Source of the DNA: Gelatoporia subvermispora B
Taxonomy: Eukaryota > Basidiomycota > Agaricomycetes > Polyporales > Gelatoporiaceae
Assembly: GCA_000320605.2 (NCBI GenBank)
Contig: KB445800.1
Location: 1-51,334, forward strand
Direction: 5' to 3'
DNA: 51,334 bases
The notes under the pieces: generated by a model
What the model saw: the letters and a program-made list of their open reading frames with translations, nothing else
The model's database searches: none
What the model was told of the DNA's origin: nothing
Program-made: the position numbers and the translations under genes
Shown here: one piece after another, positions 1-16,722 of the stretch
Position numbering within the stretch: the stretch's first letter is position 1
How the letters are laid out: each line of letters opens with the position of its first letter

Positions 1-3091
<3,091 letters not shown>

Positions 3092-3347
3092 GGATTCATG
3101 GCCACTCCCTCCGACACGTTTCGCGACTGCTGCTATACCTGTAACCGCATCCCCCGCTTGATCTCTAGTCCATGTATGTAACATAGCGTCCCACCAGACC
3201 GCGTGTTATGATTGAGAGTCAGTGAAATGCGTCGCGTATCGGTTACGTAAGCGAGAAATGAGCGGGTTATGGGTTGTTTGGTGAGGGCGTTTGCACCGAC
3301 ACTCACAGTCGCTGCCTTCACTCCATCTCGTGCAACCGTTGATCACT

Positions 3348-4663
3348 ATGAGGTACTATGAGCAACGCTATCCTGAGGTCGATGAACTTGTCATGGTTCA
3401 AGTCCGCCAGATTGCGGAGATGGGGGCCTATGTCAAGCTCGTGAGTGACCCGCAAAGTCAAGAGTCTAGGGAACTGCTAACGACGGCGGCAAGCTCGAAT
3501 ACGACAACATCGAGGGAATGATTCTCCTGTCGGAGCTGTCCCGAAGGCGCATTCGGTCCATTCAGAAGCTCATCCGTGTAGGGAGGAATGAAGTCGTCGT
3601 AGTACTCAGAGTGGACAAGGAGAAGGGTACGTATCGTCATTTGTTTAGCCGCTACCCGTCCCTCAGTCTATGCGCAGGTTACATTGACCTCTCCAAGCGT
3701 CGTGTGTCGCCGGAAGACATCGCAAAATGCGAAGAGCGGTACATGAAGTCTAAGACTGTCGCATCCATCATGCGCCATGTCGCCTCCAAGCTGCCCTCCG
3801 TGTCCTCGCAGGACGCGCCGACGGCTGGCGATGCCGTTCCGGCCAGTGAAGCACCGGAGAGCAAAAAATCCTCACGCCCGCGTAAGGATGCTGTGGATGA
3901 TGAGGGAGCGGAGGAGGCAGTGGTCTCTGGATCGAACGAGGAGGAGAGGCTAGAGCAACTGTACGATCAGATCGCTTGGCCTGTGGGACGGAAGTACGGC
4001 CATCCATATGATGCATTCAAGTTGGCTTTGACGTACGTCTCTGTCCGTTCGCTGCCGCTTTGCCCACTCACCACCTTGAATACTCAGGGAGCCAGACACC
4101 GTGTTCTCGTCGCTTCCTAACCCAATCCCGCCTGCAACGCTGAACGTCCTCATGAGCACTATCGCACGACGACTCACCCCTCAACCGATCAAGCTGCGTG
4201 CCGATATCGAGCTCACTTGCTATACCCCTGCTGGGATCGACGCCATCAAGAAAGCTCTTCGCGCAGGCGAGAAAGAAAGCAGCGAAGCTGTGCCCATCAA
4301 GGCCAAGTTGGTGGCGCCGCCTTTGTACGTGTTGAGCACGAACGCGACTGACAAGGTGAGCCGACAAGTGATCTGCACTAGTGCGTCGAATTGCTGATGT
4401 ATGGGTCCAGTACGCCGCTGTCGACCGCCTAGAGCGCGCGATCGAGTCAATCCAGGCAACAATAGAGGACCAAGGCGGATCTCTCATTGTCAAGATGAAG
4501 GTACGCTGGCCCTCTACTAATTACGACCATGTCTTGAAGGTTCTCTCACTAGCCGAAAGCTGTTTCCGAGACCGAAGAACAAGATCTCGCGCAGCTCATG
4601 GCCAAAGCTGGCCAGGAGAACGCCGAGGTGTCGGGTGACGAGGACGATGAAGAGGCCATCTGA
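3348..4663 (+). CDS. SUI2: Translation initiation factor eIF2 subunit alpha
   Basis: Predicted 349-residue alpha subunit of eIF2, the GTPase complex that brings initiator Met-tRNA to the ribosome in the cytoplasm. The N-terminal S1 domain reads [20 protein letters not shown] through [10 protein letters not shown]. The regulatory serine of the [13 protein letters not shown] loop, the site phosphorylated by Gcn2-type kinases, is Ser47 here. The helical domain ([20 protein letters not shown]) and the C-terminal alpha/beta domain with its acidic tail ([10 protein letters not shown]) follow. Introns: 3441-3493, 3627-3677, 4033-4087, 4356-4410, 4501-4552; the exons sum to 350 codons. The protein is about 45 residues longer than the usual 300-310 because of a Ser/Ala/Glu/Lys-rich insertion between S1 and the helical domain. 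The gene ends 70 bp from the convergent NOC4 gene. Confidence 0.95.
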
Positions 4664-4733
4664 TAGATTGTACAGGGAGCCGTCTGGCATTACCACGAGA
4701 CGGGATAAGTCTATCTACACCAGGCCAAAACCC

Positions 4734-6864
4734 TCAAAAAGACCATAGATCGTCTATCTGTGCGATCTCTGTTGCTACAACTGGTGTGCTGCGCATTTTT
4801 CGGCTCGCTTCGGTATCGTATAACTAGATCATGTATCATGAGAAACTCTCGCATTGAGCACTGCTGTAGACTCACCGTCCCGTATGTATGGTCTAAGAAA
4901 TCTTCCATCGCATAATTCGGTCGCGTGAATGCTTCCTCCAGGATGCGCGTCAGGGTAGACACTGTGGCGTGATAATGCTGCCGATGCGAGTAGAGCTCCC
5001 ACAGCGAAGAGTCTATGGCCCTAGTGAGATTCGGGTTCGTCTCCTGAGGAAGGAATGGGTCTAGATCAGCAGCATCGACATCTTCTGGACGATGGATCAT
5101 GTGCATTAGTGCAGGATGATGCTTGAGCATGTTGTACACGAAGGGGACAGTCATAATGACCGCGGCGGGTGGAGCATTCAGAGACAGCCGGGCAAGCCGT
5201 TTCACGAACGACGCCACCATAGCGGCAGGCAAATGCCTGGAGAGTCACCTGTCAATAGAACCATTCGTTCACTCGCCAATGACAACGTACGTGGAGCTCA
5301 AAAACAAATCGGTTAGCCGGAAGAACCGCGCGCGATGCTTCAGATGAAGCACGTCGCGGTCGAGGAATGCGTACAGCCGAGTGTAGAATGATGGATAGTC
5401 GCTGACCAAGAAGTGAGCCTCAAACCAGTTGGGAGTCGTCCAATCACATACAGATTATACTGAGTCATGAGGGTGAACAGCGCATTCAAGGCAAGGAGGC
5501 CGACCGTGCCACCTAGAGTGGAGCTGTCAGCAAGCAATGTGCGTTAAATACGGACGCTGTGGCGCACCATAATCAACGCAAGACCCAATCCAATCCATTG
5601 AGAGGACAGGCCTGGTCAAGTGAGGCAACACGCCTCGGTGAAGGGTATTCAGAACGCGGAGGGCGTTGGCCTTGTTCGAACGCGAATTTCCAGACGATAT
5701 GCGGGGGAGCAACGAGAGCCAGGCGCGCGTGAAGACAGCCTTGTGCGACGAGAGATTGTGTAGAGACTGGTGTATCGTGAGTGTATGCAGCCGGGCTGAA
5801 GGGCCCTTCTTTTTGTCGCCGGCCTGCGGGGCAGGAGCCTCCTCGAAGAACTTGCGCCAGTCGTCCTCCTCGGCATCATTTTCCATCCCCTCTGCATCCT
5901 CTTCTGCATCTCCGGCAGCGCTGCCCTTGCTGCGGGAAGGCCGCGCTGCGAGATCCTCCACCCACCAGGAATCGAGGTCGGCATCGGACGTCGGGAATTT
6001 TGATAGACTCTCCAGAAGAGACAGCAGGTTTGTGGCAACATGGGAATGGGATTCGGAAGCATGCTGTGCAAGGACATTGCTGCATCCAGGGTCAGCGAAT
6101 GGAGAGACAGGAACTTTATGCTGAACGTACGCGGCGTCACGGAGGAAAAACCACCTGATATCGTCGTACACGTTCAGGTACTTCTTAGCAAACGTCTCTT
6201 TTACTGATAAATCTAGGTGGTTGTCGGGGGGAGCATTGTCCGCCATTTTTACTTTCTTGCTGGGCGGCGGTTGGCTCCTCACTGACGCTGGGCAGGTGAG
6301 CAGTGCGAGCACGATCTTTCGGAAGTGCGACGAGTGGAATTGAGGGTCTGAAGGGCCTTCCTCTTGATCGTGCACACGCTTGTTTAAAGCGGCAGAGAGA
6401 TGCTTTTGCAAAGAGAGCAGAATATCCAGAGCGGACGTCTGCATGGCACACGCTCGTATAATCAGGCTTTGTATATGCCATCTCAAGGATGGACTCACCC
6501 TGAGCGTCAGCTCATTATCCTTGAGCAACCCTGACAACAACTCCACGTAACTGTTCATCCTCTCCGACAGCCAGCCGCGCACCGCTTTTGCGTTTTCCGC
6601 GCTGGTGTTGCCAAAGAACATGCCGTTCGTGATGACGAGGACAAAGACGCGGTAGAGCGCATAGACGGCTTTGGACATGTGTGCGGCATCTTGAGATGCA
6701 TATGCGAGATTGAGGAGGTCCACAAGGGGGTTGAGCGAAGCGTTAGTCGAGATGGCGGACGTGAGTTGCTCCTCGAGCCGGGCTAAGGAGGCGAGAGTAT
6801 CATCCGTGCTCGAGGCTTTGCGCTTTTTCGAGGAAGAAGGGAGAGAGGAACGTGCAGAGACCAT
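4734..6864 (-). CDS. NOC4: Nucleolar complex protein 4 (Noc4/Utp19)
   Basis: Predicted 619-residue Noc4, a nucleolar protein that with Nop14 takes part in maturation and export of the 40S pre-ribosome. Recognised from the conserved C-terminal CBF/Mak21-type domain: AWLSLLPRISSGNSRSNKAN, VLPHLTRPVLSMDWIGSCVD, GGTVGLLALNALFTLM, DYPSFYTRLYAFLDRDVLH, then FVKRLARLSLNAPPAAV and LWELYSHRQHYH. Introns: 6439-6498, 5513-5567, 5402-5451, 5237-5290 and 4824-4875; the exons sum to 620 codons. The C-terminus (RSTPVVATEIAQ...DDLWSF) appears only after the last intron is removed. I place the start at 6864 (MVSARSSLPSSSKKRK, a basic nucleolar-type N-terminus). The frame stays open up to an ATG at 7077, so a longer N-terminus cannot be excluded. 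Intron 6439-6498 is 60 nt without a stop, so its retention would keep the frame. Confidence 0.9.
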
Positions 6865-7262
6865 GTCCTCAATTACGAAGGACGTCTTCTGGGCGAAGCA
6901 AGACGAGTAAGGCAAGCAGCGCGAGCAAGATGCTAGTAGTGCCGCAAGACGAGCAGCGACCAGATCAAGTCTCGCCAAATCAGGAAGTCCGAAAATATCG
7001 AGCGGATACGGCCCGTCGGACCGGAACAAACACCAGGAGTCGATCGTAGTACAAATACAAAAGGAGTCCGGAGACATATTTACCTGCTCACAAGACGTCC
7101 TTACGAGTCACACGACAATACAAAGTGAGTGAACGAGAGATAGCCAAAGTCTGGTAACGCAACAGGGTATCCCCATGTCTTAAGCTAGAGTACCATGTTT
7201 TAGGAACGGGGCCCATATTAGATATGTTTTACATCAGCGACGGGGGCGCACCGGCCCTGGTC
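6865..7262. other. intergenic between NOC4 start and CCCH gene end
   Basis: About 400 bp holding the NOC4 promoter and the 3' end of the CCCH zinc-finger gene, both transcribed leftwards. The NOC4 frame is open back to 7077, so part may be coding. I see no repeat or other element. Confidence 0.4.
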
Positions 7263-9700
7263 TCAACCGTCCATGCTGAATAGATCGTCATCGTTTGTCA
7301 ACACTGGCCCGCTCAGCGGGGACCCTGGGCCCTGGTAGCTGCGCCCGCTCGGGATGCGCGAGCCCATGCCGGCAGGCGCCGCTCCACCTATCGCGGGACA
7401 GTCAGTCACAAAATCAAGCGACGAGAGGTGAAACTTACGCATCACGGCCGCGGAGAATGACTGCCTTGAGAACATGGCCAGAGCATCCGGACCACCCACC
7501 TGCTGCACGGCGCCATCAACCCCAATAGCTTGAGACAGCGGGGACTGCTCCGACGTAGGGTGGCCGCCGGACTGCAGACCGTGCCAGTCGGAGGACGTGC
7601 TGTGCGAGTGGCCCATAATCTTCGTGCCGGGCGTGCTGGGCGCGAACGCCGACGCTGACCCCACAAAGGTGCCCGAAGTCGAGGGCGAGGGAATGATGGG
7701 AGGCGGGAGGGCGTGTATTCTCGAATAGCCTGCAGCGAGACCCTGGGGCAGACTCTGGCCTGGCGCATGCGCCTGCAGGGCGCGCACAGAGGGCGAGATG
7801 GCGTTGCGCGTGTCGTCCAGCTCGGGGCCGAAGTTGTCCAGGCCCGCGGGAATCGGCCGACCGTTGAAGGAGCGGAGCTGGGTGTGGGTGTCAGAGGCGG
7901 ACGACTCGTACGGCGGACGGCTGGCGAACTGGGACACGCGTGGAGGCGAGAACGCCGCACCGTGCAGGTTGGCGCCGTACGTGCTCGGGTAGCCGTTCCG
8001 GTCCACGGGGGCGGCAGTCTTGGGCGGGTACAGCGAAGAGACACCGTTGAGGAGCGACGGGCGCTGCTTCGCACCAAGGAAATGGTGCATGCCCGGGAGG
8101 AACGCGGCGGAAGCATTCGAAGGCGCAAGCATGTCTTCGCCGATTGCCCGCCCCGCTAGTCCCGAATTGGACGTGAACGAGCTCGGCGTGCCATTTCCTA
8201 GACCACCGTTGAGCCCGCCTGCGCCGAAGCTTCCGGCAGCATCAGGCGAACCCGGGATTGCGCCATTCTGGTCGCTCCAGATAGAGCGGATGTCCTTCAG
8301 GAGAGACGGTGCCGGCACCGAGCGCGAGTACCGATGGTGTCCTTCACCGGCCGCTCGCTGTCCAGCGGCTACTTCCCGTTCGCCGCCAGAGAGGTCAGGG
8401 CGCGCGGCGTTGGCACGCGACATGCGCCTAGACCGCTCCTCTGGTGTCAACAAGTCCGTCAGTGAGCTAGGCAGGAACTCCTCCAAGTCCTCATCCTCAA
8501 CGACGTCCTCCGTTACGCCCTCAATGTGAGACCCGTGGAACACCCGACGCTGCATCGTCATGCGGGAGGACGACCAGCTCATGGGTGCACCCAGTGACGC
8601 GGAAATGCCGGACCTGTTCCTTAAGTCGTGCGAGCCATCGTCTTCCTGCAGGGCGAACATGGACTGCGGACCTGGCGCAGAGAACGGCGAGGAAGAGAGA
8701 CCGTGGCGCGCGGGGGACGTCCCAGGAGAGAATCCGTTGACGCGAGCAGGGATGCCTCCGGACGGCGAGGAGCGCGGAGGAGAGCCAATCGGACCAAGGT
8801 CAATTGCAGGTGGCGACTGCTGGACGACTACGGGGTTGCGGGGAGCGGTGGGTGTACTCATTGGCAAAGACCCGCTCTCCTCCTGAGGATGCTCTCCGAA
8901 TTGGGACGCCTCCGCCTCTGCGCCCTCGACAGGAATAGCACCCTCGGGAGGCGACTGCCCGGACGCAGACTTTCCCTGCGCAGGTGCGTTGGGCAGCTTG
9001 TTGCTCTCGTCCGGGAAGCCGAACGAAACAAAGTCGGTGTCCTTGACAGGCGGAGCAGGCGTAGACGGGGAGAGGGTGGCCTTGAGCGGCATGGGCATGG
9101 AAGAGCGGGACGCGTTCGGGAGAGCGCGTGTGGGTGCGGTCGAGCCGGTCAGTAAAGCGTTGCGCGACTGGGAGCTACCGCCTCCGCTGCCCTGCGAGCT
9201 GTGTTTCTGCGACCTGCTGCCCTTGTGAGGATCCTTGCTGCCGGGACCGCCCTGGCTATTGGCGGCCTGCTGGGCGGCCTTTTTGTTCTTCCTGTCCATG
9301 GACATGGGCTGACCGGGGAGGATGTGGGCGAGGGCACATTTGTGGCCAAACTTGCAGTTGCCCTTGACGAACCAAGCACAGACCTCTTTTTGCTGACCAG
9401 GCTCGAGGATGTTGTGGGAGAAGGGGCAGGACGAGCCGGCGGTACAGGAGCCGACTTTGAAAAATTTGCATGGAACATGGGAGAGGTCCTTTGCTGGGGA
9501 GAGGATGAGCACGACAGAGAAGTTGGGTTTGCCAATAATACGCTGGAGGCAATAGCGGACGTACTCTTGGCGGGACCTTTGGCCTTTGCGGACTTGTCCC
9601 TCTCCCTGTGCGAGTCGTGATCGCGGTCGCGGTCGACGTCTCTGGCGGGGTCGTGGTTATCATCGGACTGGGCGTCCTTTTTGCTATCTGTGCCTGGCAT
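7263..9700 (-). CDS. CCCH zinc-finger protein with two tandem fingers
   Basis: Predicted 771-residue protein with two adjacent CCCH zinc fingers near the N-terminus: Cys54, Cys62, Cys68, His72 and Cys84, Cys92, Cys98, His102, both with spacing C-x7-C-x5-C-x3-H. Such fingers usually bind single-stranded RNA. The first 45 residues are charged (Asp/Arg/His/Lys) and the remaining 650 are a low-complexity tail rich in Ser, Pro and Gly with no other domain I recognise. Introns: 9494-9564 (perfect GTACGT donor; it shifts the N-terminal frame into the finger frame) and 7388-7438 (51 nt, no stop, so it could be read through). The exons sum to 772 codons. The gene faces the MAP-kinase gene across a 721-bp divergent promoter region. 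The finger layout resembles fungal Lee1-like proteins, but the target RNA cannot be inferred. Confidence 0.85.
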
Positions 9701-12086
<2,386 letters not shown>

Positions 12087-12471
12087 GGCTGGTGGCGGGG
12101 CGCGGATGGAGGAGCGGACGATCTGGAGGTGTACGAGAATATTAATGTGGAAAGTCGGCGCGTCGAGCGGTTCGGATACCCTGCTGAAGCTGCGGAAAGC
12201 TAGCGTAATGTGTACTAGTCAAGTATAATCGGCTTGTCTGGATTGGAGCCAACATACCTCTGCCTGCTCGTTCGGCGTTCGCTGGTGAGCGCTGGTGAGC
12301 GCGGTCACGTGAGCTAGGTTATGACGTCTGGCGAGAGAGATCGTGACGCCATGGACTGTCTTCTCCCTCCTCCTTCAGTGGAATTGCCATCGCTCTCCAG
12401 CGTCGTCAACGCAGATATATATACCACCTAATCTCCATTCAACATGAGCGAAATCTCGACACCGTACCACC
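12087..12471. promoter_or_regulatory. promoter and leader of the 6PGDH-like gene
   Basis: This 385-bp interval lies between the MAPK stop codon and the dehydrogenase start. It contains a short direct duplication, GCTGGTGAGCGCTGGTGAGC, near 12283-12302. An out-of-frame ATG at 12444, 28 nt upstream of the main start, would open an overlapping upstream reading frame if the transcript starts before it. Confidence 0.5.
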
Positions 12472-14284
12472 ATGTTCGACACGTTCAGCAAGGTATGTAC
12501 ACCGCCGCCGCCGCCGTCCAACACGCTACTCACCCGGCACCTGCGCATCCCATAGATTGGAGTTATAGGAGCTGGATCGATGGGCTCGAATATGGCCATG
12601 CTCTTCGTCGAGAACGGCTTCGAGGTCTCTATCTTTGACGTCAAGCCCGCAAACATCGACAACCTGCAGTCGCTCTTCGACTCGCCTGAAAGCGGCCTCG
12701 CGAAAGAGCTACACGCGCGCGTGCGCAGCTTCAAGGAATACGCGCCCTTTATACAAAGCCTCGGCGGGAAGGACACGCCGAAGCTGCTCGTGTTCAGCAT
12801 CCCGCACGGCGGCGCCGCGGATAAAGTCATCGCGGACATACGCGGCTGGCTCGGCGAGGGGGACATCATCCTCGACGGCGGGAACGAGTGGTACGAGAAC
12901 GCGGAGCGCCGCCAGCGGGAGCTGCAGCCGCACGGGATTGCGTACCTCTCGATGGGCGTGTCGGGCGGGTATCAGTCCGCGCGGCGCGGGCCGTCCATCT
13001 CGCCCAGCGGCGACCGGCGTGCGCTGGACAAGGTCATGCCGCTGCTCGAGCGCTTTGCTGCGAAGGACGCAAAGACGGGGCAGCCGTGTGTCGCGAACCT
13101 AGGCCCCGCGGGCTGTGGGCATTATGTGAAGATGGTGCACAACGGCATCGAGCAGGGCATCCTCGGCATCGTCAACGAGGCATGGGAGCTGCTCTACAAG
13201 TGCCTGCACTACAGCCTCGACGACATCTCCGGCATATTCGCGAAATGGAATGAAGACGGAGAGCTGGTGCGCGCCCATAGCTGTGGTTTGCCAAGCATAT
13301 ATTGAGCGTTCACGACAGAGACGAAACTTTCTCGTTGAAATTGGTGCAGAAATTTGCGGGCGTCATCACCCGAACGGCCCACCGAGCCATGTAGTGAACG
13401 AGGTGCAGGACAAGGTCGTGCAGGATGCCGACGATTCTGAAGGTATGATAGATAACGTTTAGTCGATTCATGGAGCATTACCTGCTCACGCTCACATTAG
13501 GCACTGGCATCTGGTCCGTCATGGAGGCTGCGAAGCGTCACGTCTCTGCGCCGACTATCGCGAGTGCGCACTTCTTCCGCATCGCCTCGTCAGACCGTGC
13601 GCAGCGTCTGCAGGTGGTCGAGAACCTCGGTGAGGACATAGGGGCCGCCAGGAAACAGCATCTGGACGAGGCTGCGCGCACGGGTTTTGTCGAAAACCTG
13701 CGACTCGCCGTGTACTGTGCTTGTTTGGCGTCATTCGCACAAGGCCTCAACTTGATTGCGCGTGCGAGCAACGACGAGGGGTGGGGTGTCGACCTGGCGA
13801 GCTGCCTGCGCATCTGGCGCGAGGGGTGTATCATTAGATCCGAGTACATCGCAGACCTCCTCCAGCCTGTTCTGGAACAGGAACGCGGGGTGACGAACAT
13901 TCTGACGCTGAAACCGGTCGGAGAGGAGATCCGGCGGACGCTGCCTCACCTGAGGAAAGTGGTTGGCCTTGCGTACGAATGGAACGCGCACATGTGAGTA
14001 GGGTCGTCGGGTGTTCCCAGGTGCCGTGACTGAGGCGCACACACGCACAGACCGACGCTGAGCGCGAGCGTGGAGTACTTCAAGTATTGCGCGGGGAAGC
14101 ACCTCCCGAGTCAGTTCATGGAGGCTGAACTGGACTATTTCGGGGCGCACAACTACGATCTGAAGAGCGAGGGAGCCGGGGAGGTGAAGAAAGGTGCGTG
14201 GGCGTTTCGTGTGTAGAGGTCCGGGGCAAGGTTAACACGTGCCAACGCATAGGGAAACATCACTTTGAATGGAAACCAGCGTAA
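12472..14284 (+). CDS. 6-phosphogluconate dehydrogenase family protein, divergent
   Basis: Predicted 507-residue protein of the decarboxylating 6-phosphogluconate dehydrogenase family (pentose phosphate pathway, cytosol). The N-terminal Rossmann fold shows IGVIGAGSMGSNMAML, and the catalytic helix reads GHYVKMVHNGIEQG with Lys, His-Asn and Glu kept. The C-terminal segment has DYFGAHNYDL and ends in GKHHFEWKPA. Introns: 12493-12555, 13267-13318, 13443-13500, 13994-14050, 14194-14252; the exons sum to 508 codons. The start at 12472 encodes a 7-residue first exon (MFDTFSK) and is the only ATG in phase with the Rossmann fold. Two substrate-contacting residues differ from the classic enzyme: the QKGTGKW signature reads SEGTGIW, and the RDYFGAH arginine is Leu477. 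This is therefore probably a paralogue with altered substrate or activity rather than the housekeeping Gnd1. Confidence 0.9.
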
Positions 14285-14598
14285 TTAGTGCGGCCTTGAA
14301 GCAATATTCGTTTCACTCCGCCTCACGAGATCAGCGAGCTAGTGCATCGAGCAGCCTGTAGTACTATTGCAGCCTATGAGCATCCAATAAATAAAAGCGT
14401 AATTGAGGGATGCGGGGTGGAACGCGGGGGGAGTCATGCTAGTGTGCGGGGGAGCGTCTAGCCGAGGCCCGGTTGTGGCTGTCTCGCTCTCGCCTTTCGG
14501 GAACAAAACCCGATGGTGGAGAGGTCCCTCTGCCTGCCCAGCCTCCGACGCTAAATCCTTATGCTCGCTGCTTTCCTCTCTCCTCCCATCTCCCAGCC
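14285..14598. promoter_or_regulatory. intergenic, promoter of PDK gene
   Basis: This interval of about 314 bp follows the dehydrogenase stop. The last 100 bp before the PDK start are pyrimidine-rich (CTCTCTCCTCCCATCTCCC) and end in a good start context (CAGCCATGG). No other element is seen. Confidence 0.4.
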
Positions 14599-16420
14599 AT
14601 GGCCATGTTTCGCATCACCCCCAACCTATGGGAGAAGATACACCACTTTGCGTCGTTCCCTCAGACCGGAGGTCCGCTCTCTCGCCCTCGTCGCGGTCGT
14701 GTGCGCTCAATGACTCTTGTCACACAGTGTCCTTGCAGCAGATGGTCCTCTTTGGCCAAAACCCGAGCCAGGGCACCTTGCTGAGGGCGAGCCAGTTTCT
14801 CCTAGGTCAGTGCGCTGGCAACTCAATACTCGCCACGGAGCTCACTTCAAACTCGGGGCACAGAGGAGCTCCCGGTACGGCTAGCACACCGTGTCAAGGA
14901 GCTTGACCAACTCCCGCACAACCTCAGCGCGATGCCATCCATCAACAAGGTCAAGAACTGGTACGCGCAGTCGTTCGAGGTGCGTTTCCTTGCACTCTCG
15001 GGGCTGTGGCCGACCCCGCCGGTCCATGCTCACCTCGGCTCAGGAGCTTATATCGTTCCCGTCCATCAAACTGCCCAAGCACATCCGCGAGACCCTCATT
15101 GCTGCCCCTGCAGAATCACCATCGCTGCCCGAATCGACGCTAAATCCGTCACTGCCCTACTTTAGCGATGACTACCCGGCCATCGGAGGCGCGTCCGGCC
15201 TCGGCATCGTCGCGACGCCAAAGAACGGGAACGGGAATGGGAACGGGCTCGTAGGCAATGGAGTCAAGATGCGCATACCCATGGAGCGGAGGTGCGTCCT
15301 CCCCGAACTCGCGCTCGGGCGACCCGCACGTTAACGACCGGCGCGCTGCAGATACTACGCGAACACGTCCGGCATCGAGTGGCCCCCCGAAGTGTCCGAG
15401 TACAACCGGAGATTCACCAAGACACTCGAGTCGATAAAGAAGCGGCACGACCCGACCGTGACCACCGTCGCGCAGGGCGTGCTCGAATGGAAACGCAGCT
15501 CGAACGCGCGCAACATCAACTTGGACGTGCAGCATTGGCTCGATCGGTTCTACATGTCGCGTATAGGCATCCGGTTTCTCATCGGCCAGCGTGAGTGAGG
15601 CGACGGCGATGCGTCTACGCGATGCTGAGTGGCTTCGCAGATATCGCCTTGAATACCCTCCAGCCACATCCGGACTATGTGGGGATCATCTGCACGCGAT
15701 CGGTAGGTATTTCAGTTGTCGGCACGATACGTCGCTCACATCGCACAGAACATACATGACATCATCCAAGAGGCTATCGAGAATGCAAGGTCAGTGGCGC
15801 TCGCCGCGCGATGCTCAGCGGGTCCGAGGGCTTATCCGCCCGTATCACAGATTTGTGTGCGAAGAGCACTACGCAATGTTCAAGGGCCCGCCGGTGCAGC
15901 TGATCTGCCCCAAGGAGCTGCACTTTGCGTACGTCCCGGGGCACCTGTCGCACATCTGCTTCGAGCTGCTCAAAAACTCACTGCGCGCGGTCGTCGAGCG
16001 GTACGGCCCCGAGAGCGAGGCGTTCCCGCCGATCAAGGTGATCGCGGTGGAGGGCAAGGAGGACATCACGATCAAGATCTCGGACGAGGGCGGGGGGATC
16101 CCCCGCAGCGCGATCCCGCTCATCTGGACGTACATGTACACCACGATGGAGGGTCAGAACATCGACCAGGACTTCCAGGCGAGCGACTTCAAGGCCCCGA
16201 TGGCGGGCTTTGGCTACGGCCTCCCGCTCTCGCGCTTGGTGCGTCCCCCGCGCGATCGCGATTTTGTCTTTCTCGCTGTGATCCTGTGCTGACGCGAGGC
16301 ACGCTGCAGTACGCGCGGTACTTTGGGGGCGATCTGCGGCTCATTTCGATGGACGGGTTCGGCACTGACGTCTATATCCACCTGAATCGGCTATCGAGCA
16401 ACCGGGAACCGCTACCCTAG
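14599..16420 (+). CDS. Mitochondrial pyruvate dehydrogenase kinase family protein
   Basis: Predicted 451-residue kinase of the PDK/BCKDK family, which inactivates the mitochondrial pyruvate (or branched-chain keto acid) dehydrogenase complex by serine phosphorylation. The N-terminal helical bundle carries FYMSRIGIRFLIGQH. The GHKL ATPase domain shows the N box (ELLKNSLRA), G1 (SDEGGGIPRSAIPLIW) and G2 (GFGYGLPLSRLYARYFGGDL), followed by DGFGTDVYIHL. Eight introns: 14672-14727, 14806-14863, 14980-15043, 15292-15351, 15591-15640, 15703-15748, 15790-15850, 16239-16309; the exons sum to 452 codons. A low-complexity insertion (PKNGNGNGNGLVGNG) sits between the helical segments. No clear mitochondrial presequence is visible. 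It converges on the WC-1 gene with about 300 bp between stops. PDK versus BCKDK cannot be settled from motifs alone. Confidence 0.93.
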
Positions 16421-16722
16421 TCGCGCCGCACGCGCGACGACTCGGAGGAACCTGTACCACCACGCCGCTCACTTTGCATGCATGCATCCGCTCTCGCGCA
16501 TCTGTACCACTGCACGTCGACTTTGTATACTATTGCTCATATTCGTACGATTGGCTACGACCCCTCTCAAACGAGTGTCCAAGAGGTCCTGTCCCTGGGA
16601 TGTATGCGTGTGTGATTAACGTGTCTATATCATACCACTATGTACGGGCTGTTCAGGTTACAATTGCGATAGCGGGCGATGAGCATCTGGATAACGTGGA
16701 CAACAATGTTCAAAGTGTGGGT
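16421..16722. other. convergent intergenic, PDK / WC-1
   Basis: This 302-bp interval lies between two converging stop codons, so it holds both 3' UTRs. Unlike its GC-rich neighbour it is AT-richer. No gene or repeat is seen. Confidence 0.4.

Noticed and set aside
12444..12638. ATG at 12444 as the start of the 6PGDH-like protein
   Set aside because: It is out of phase with the Rossmann fold after splicing; only 12472 gives MFDTFSK joined to IGVIGAGSMG.
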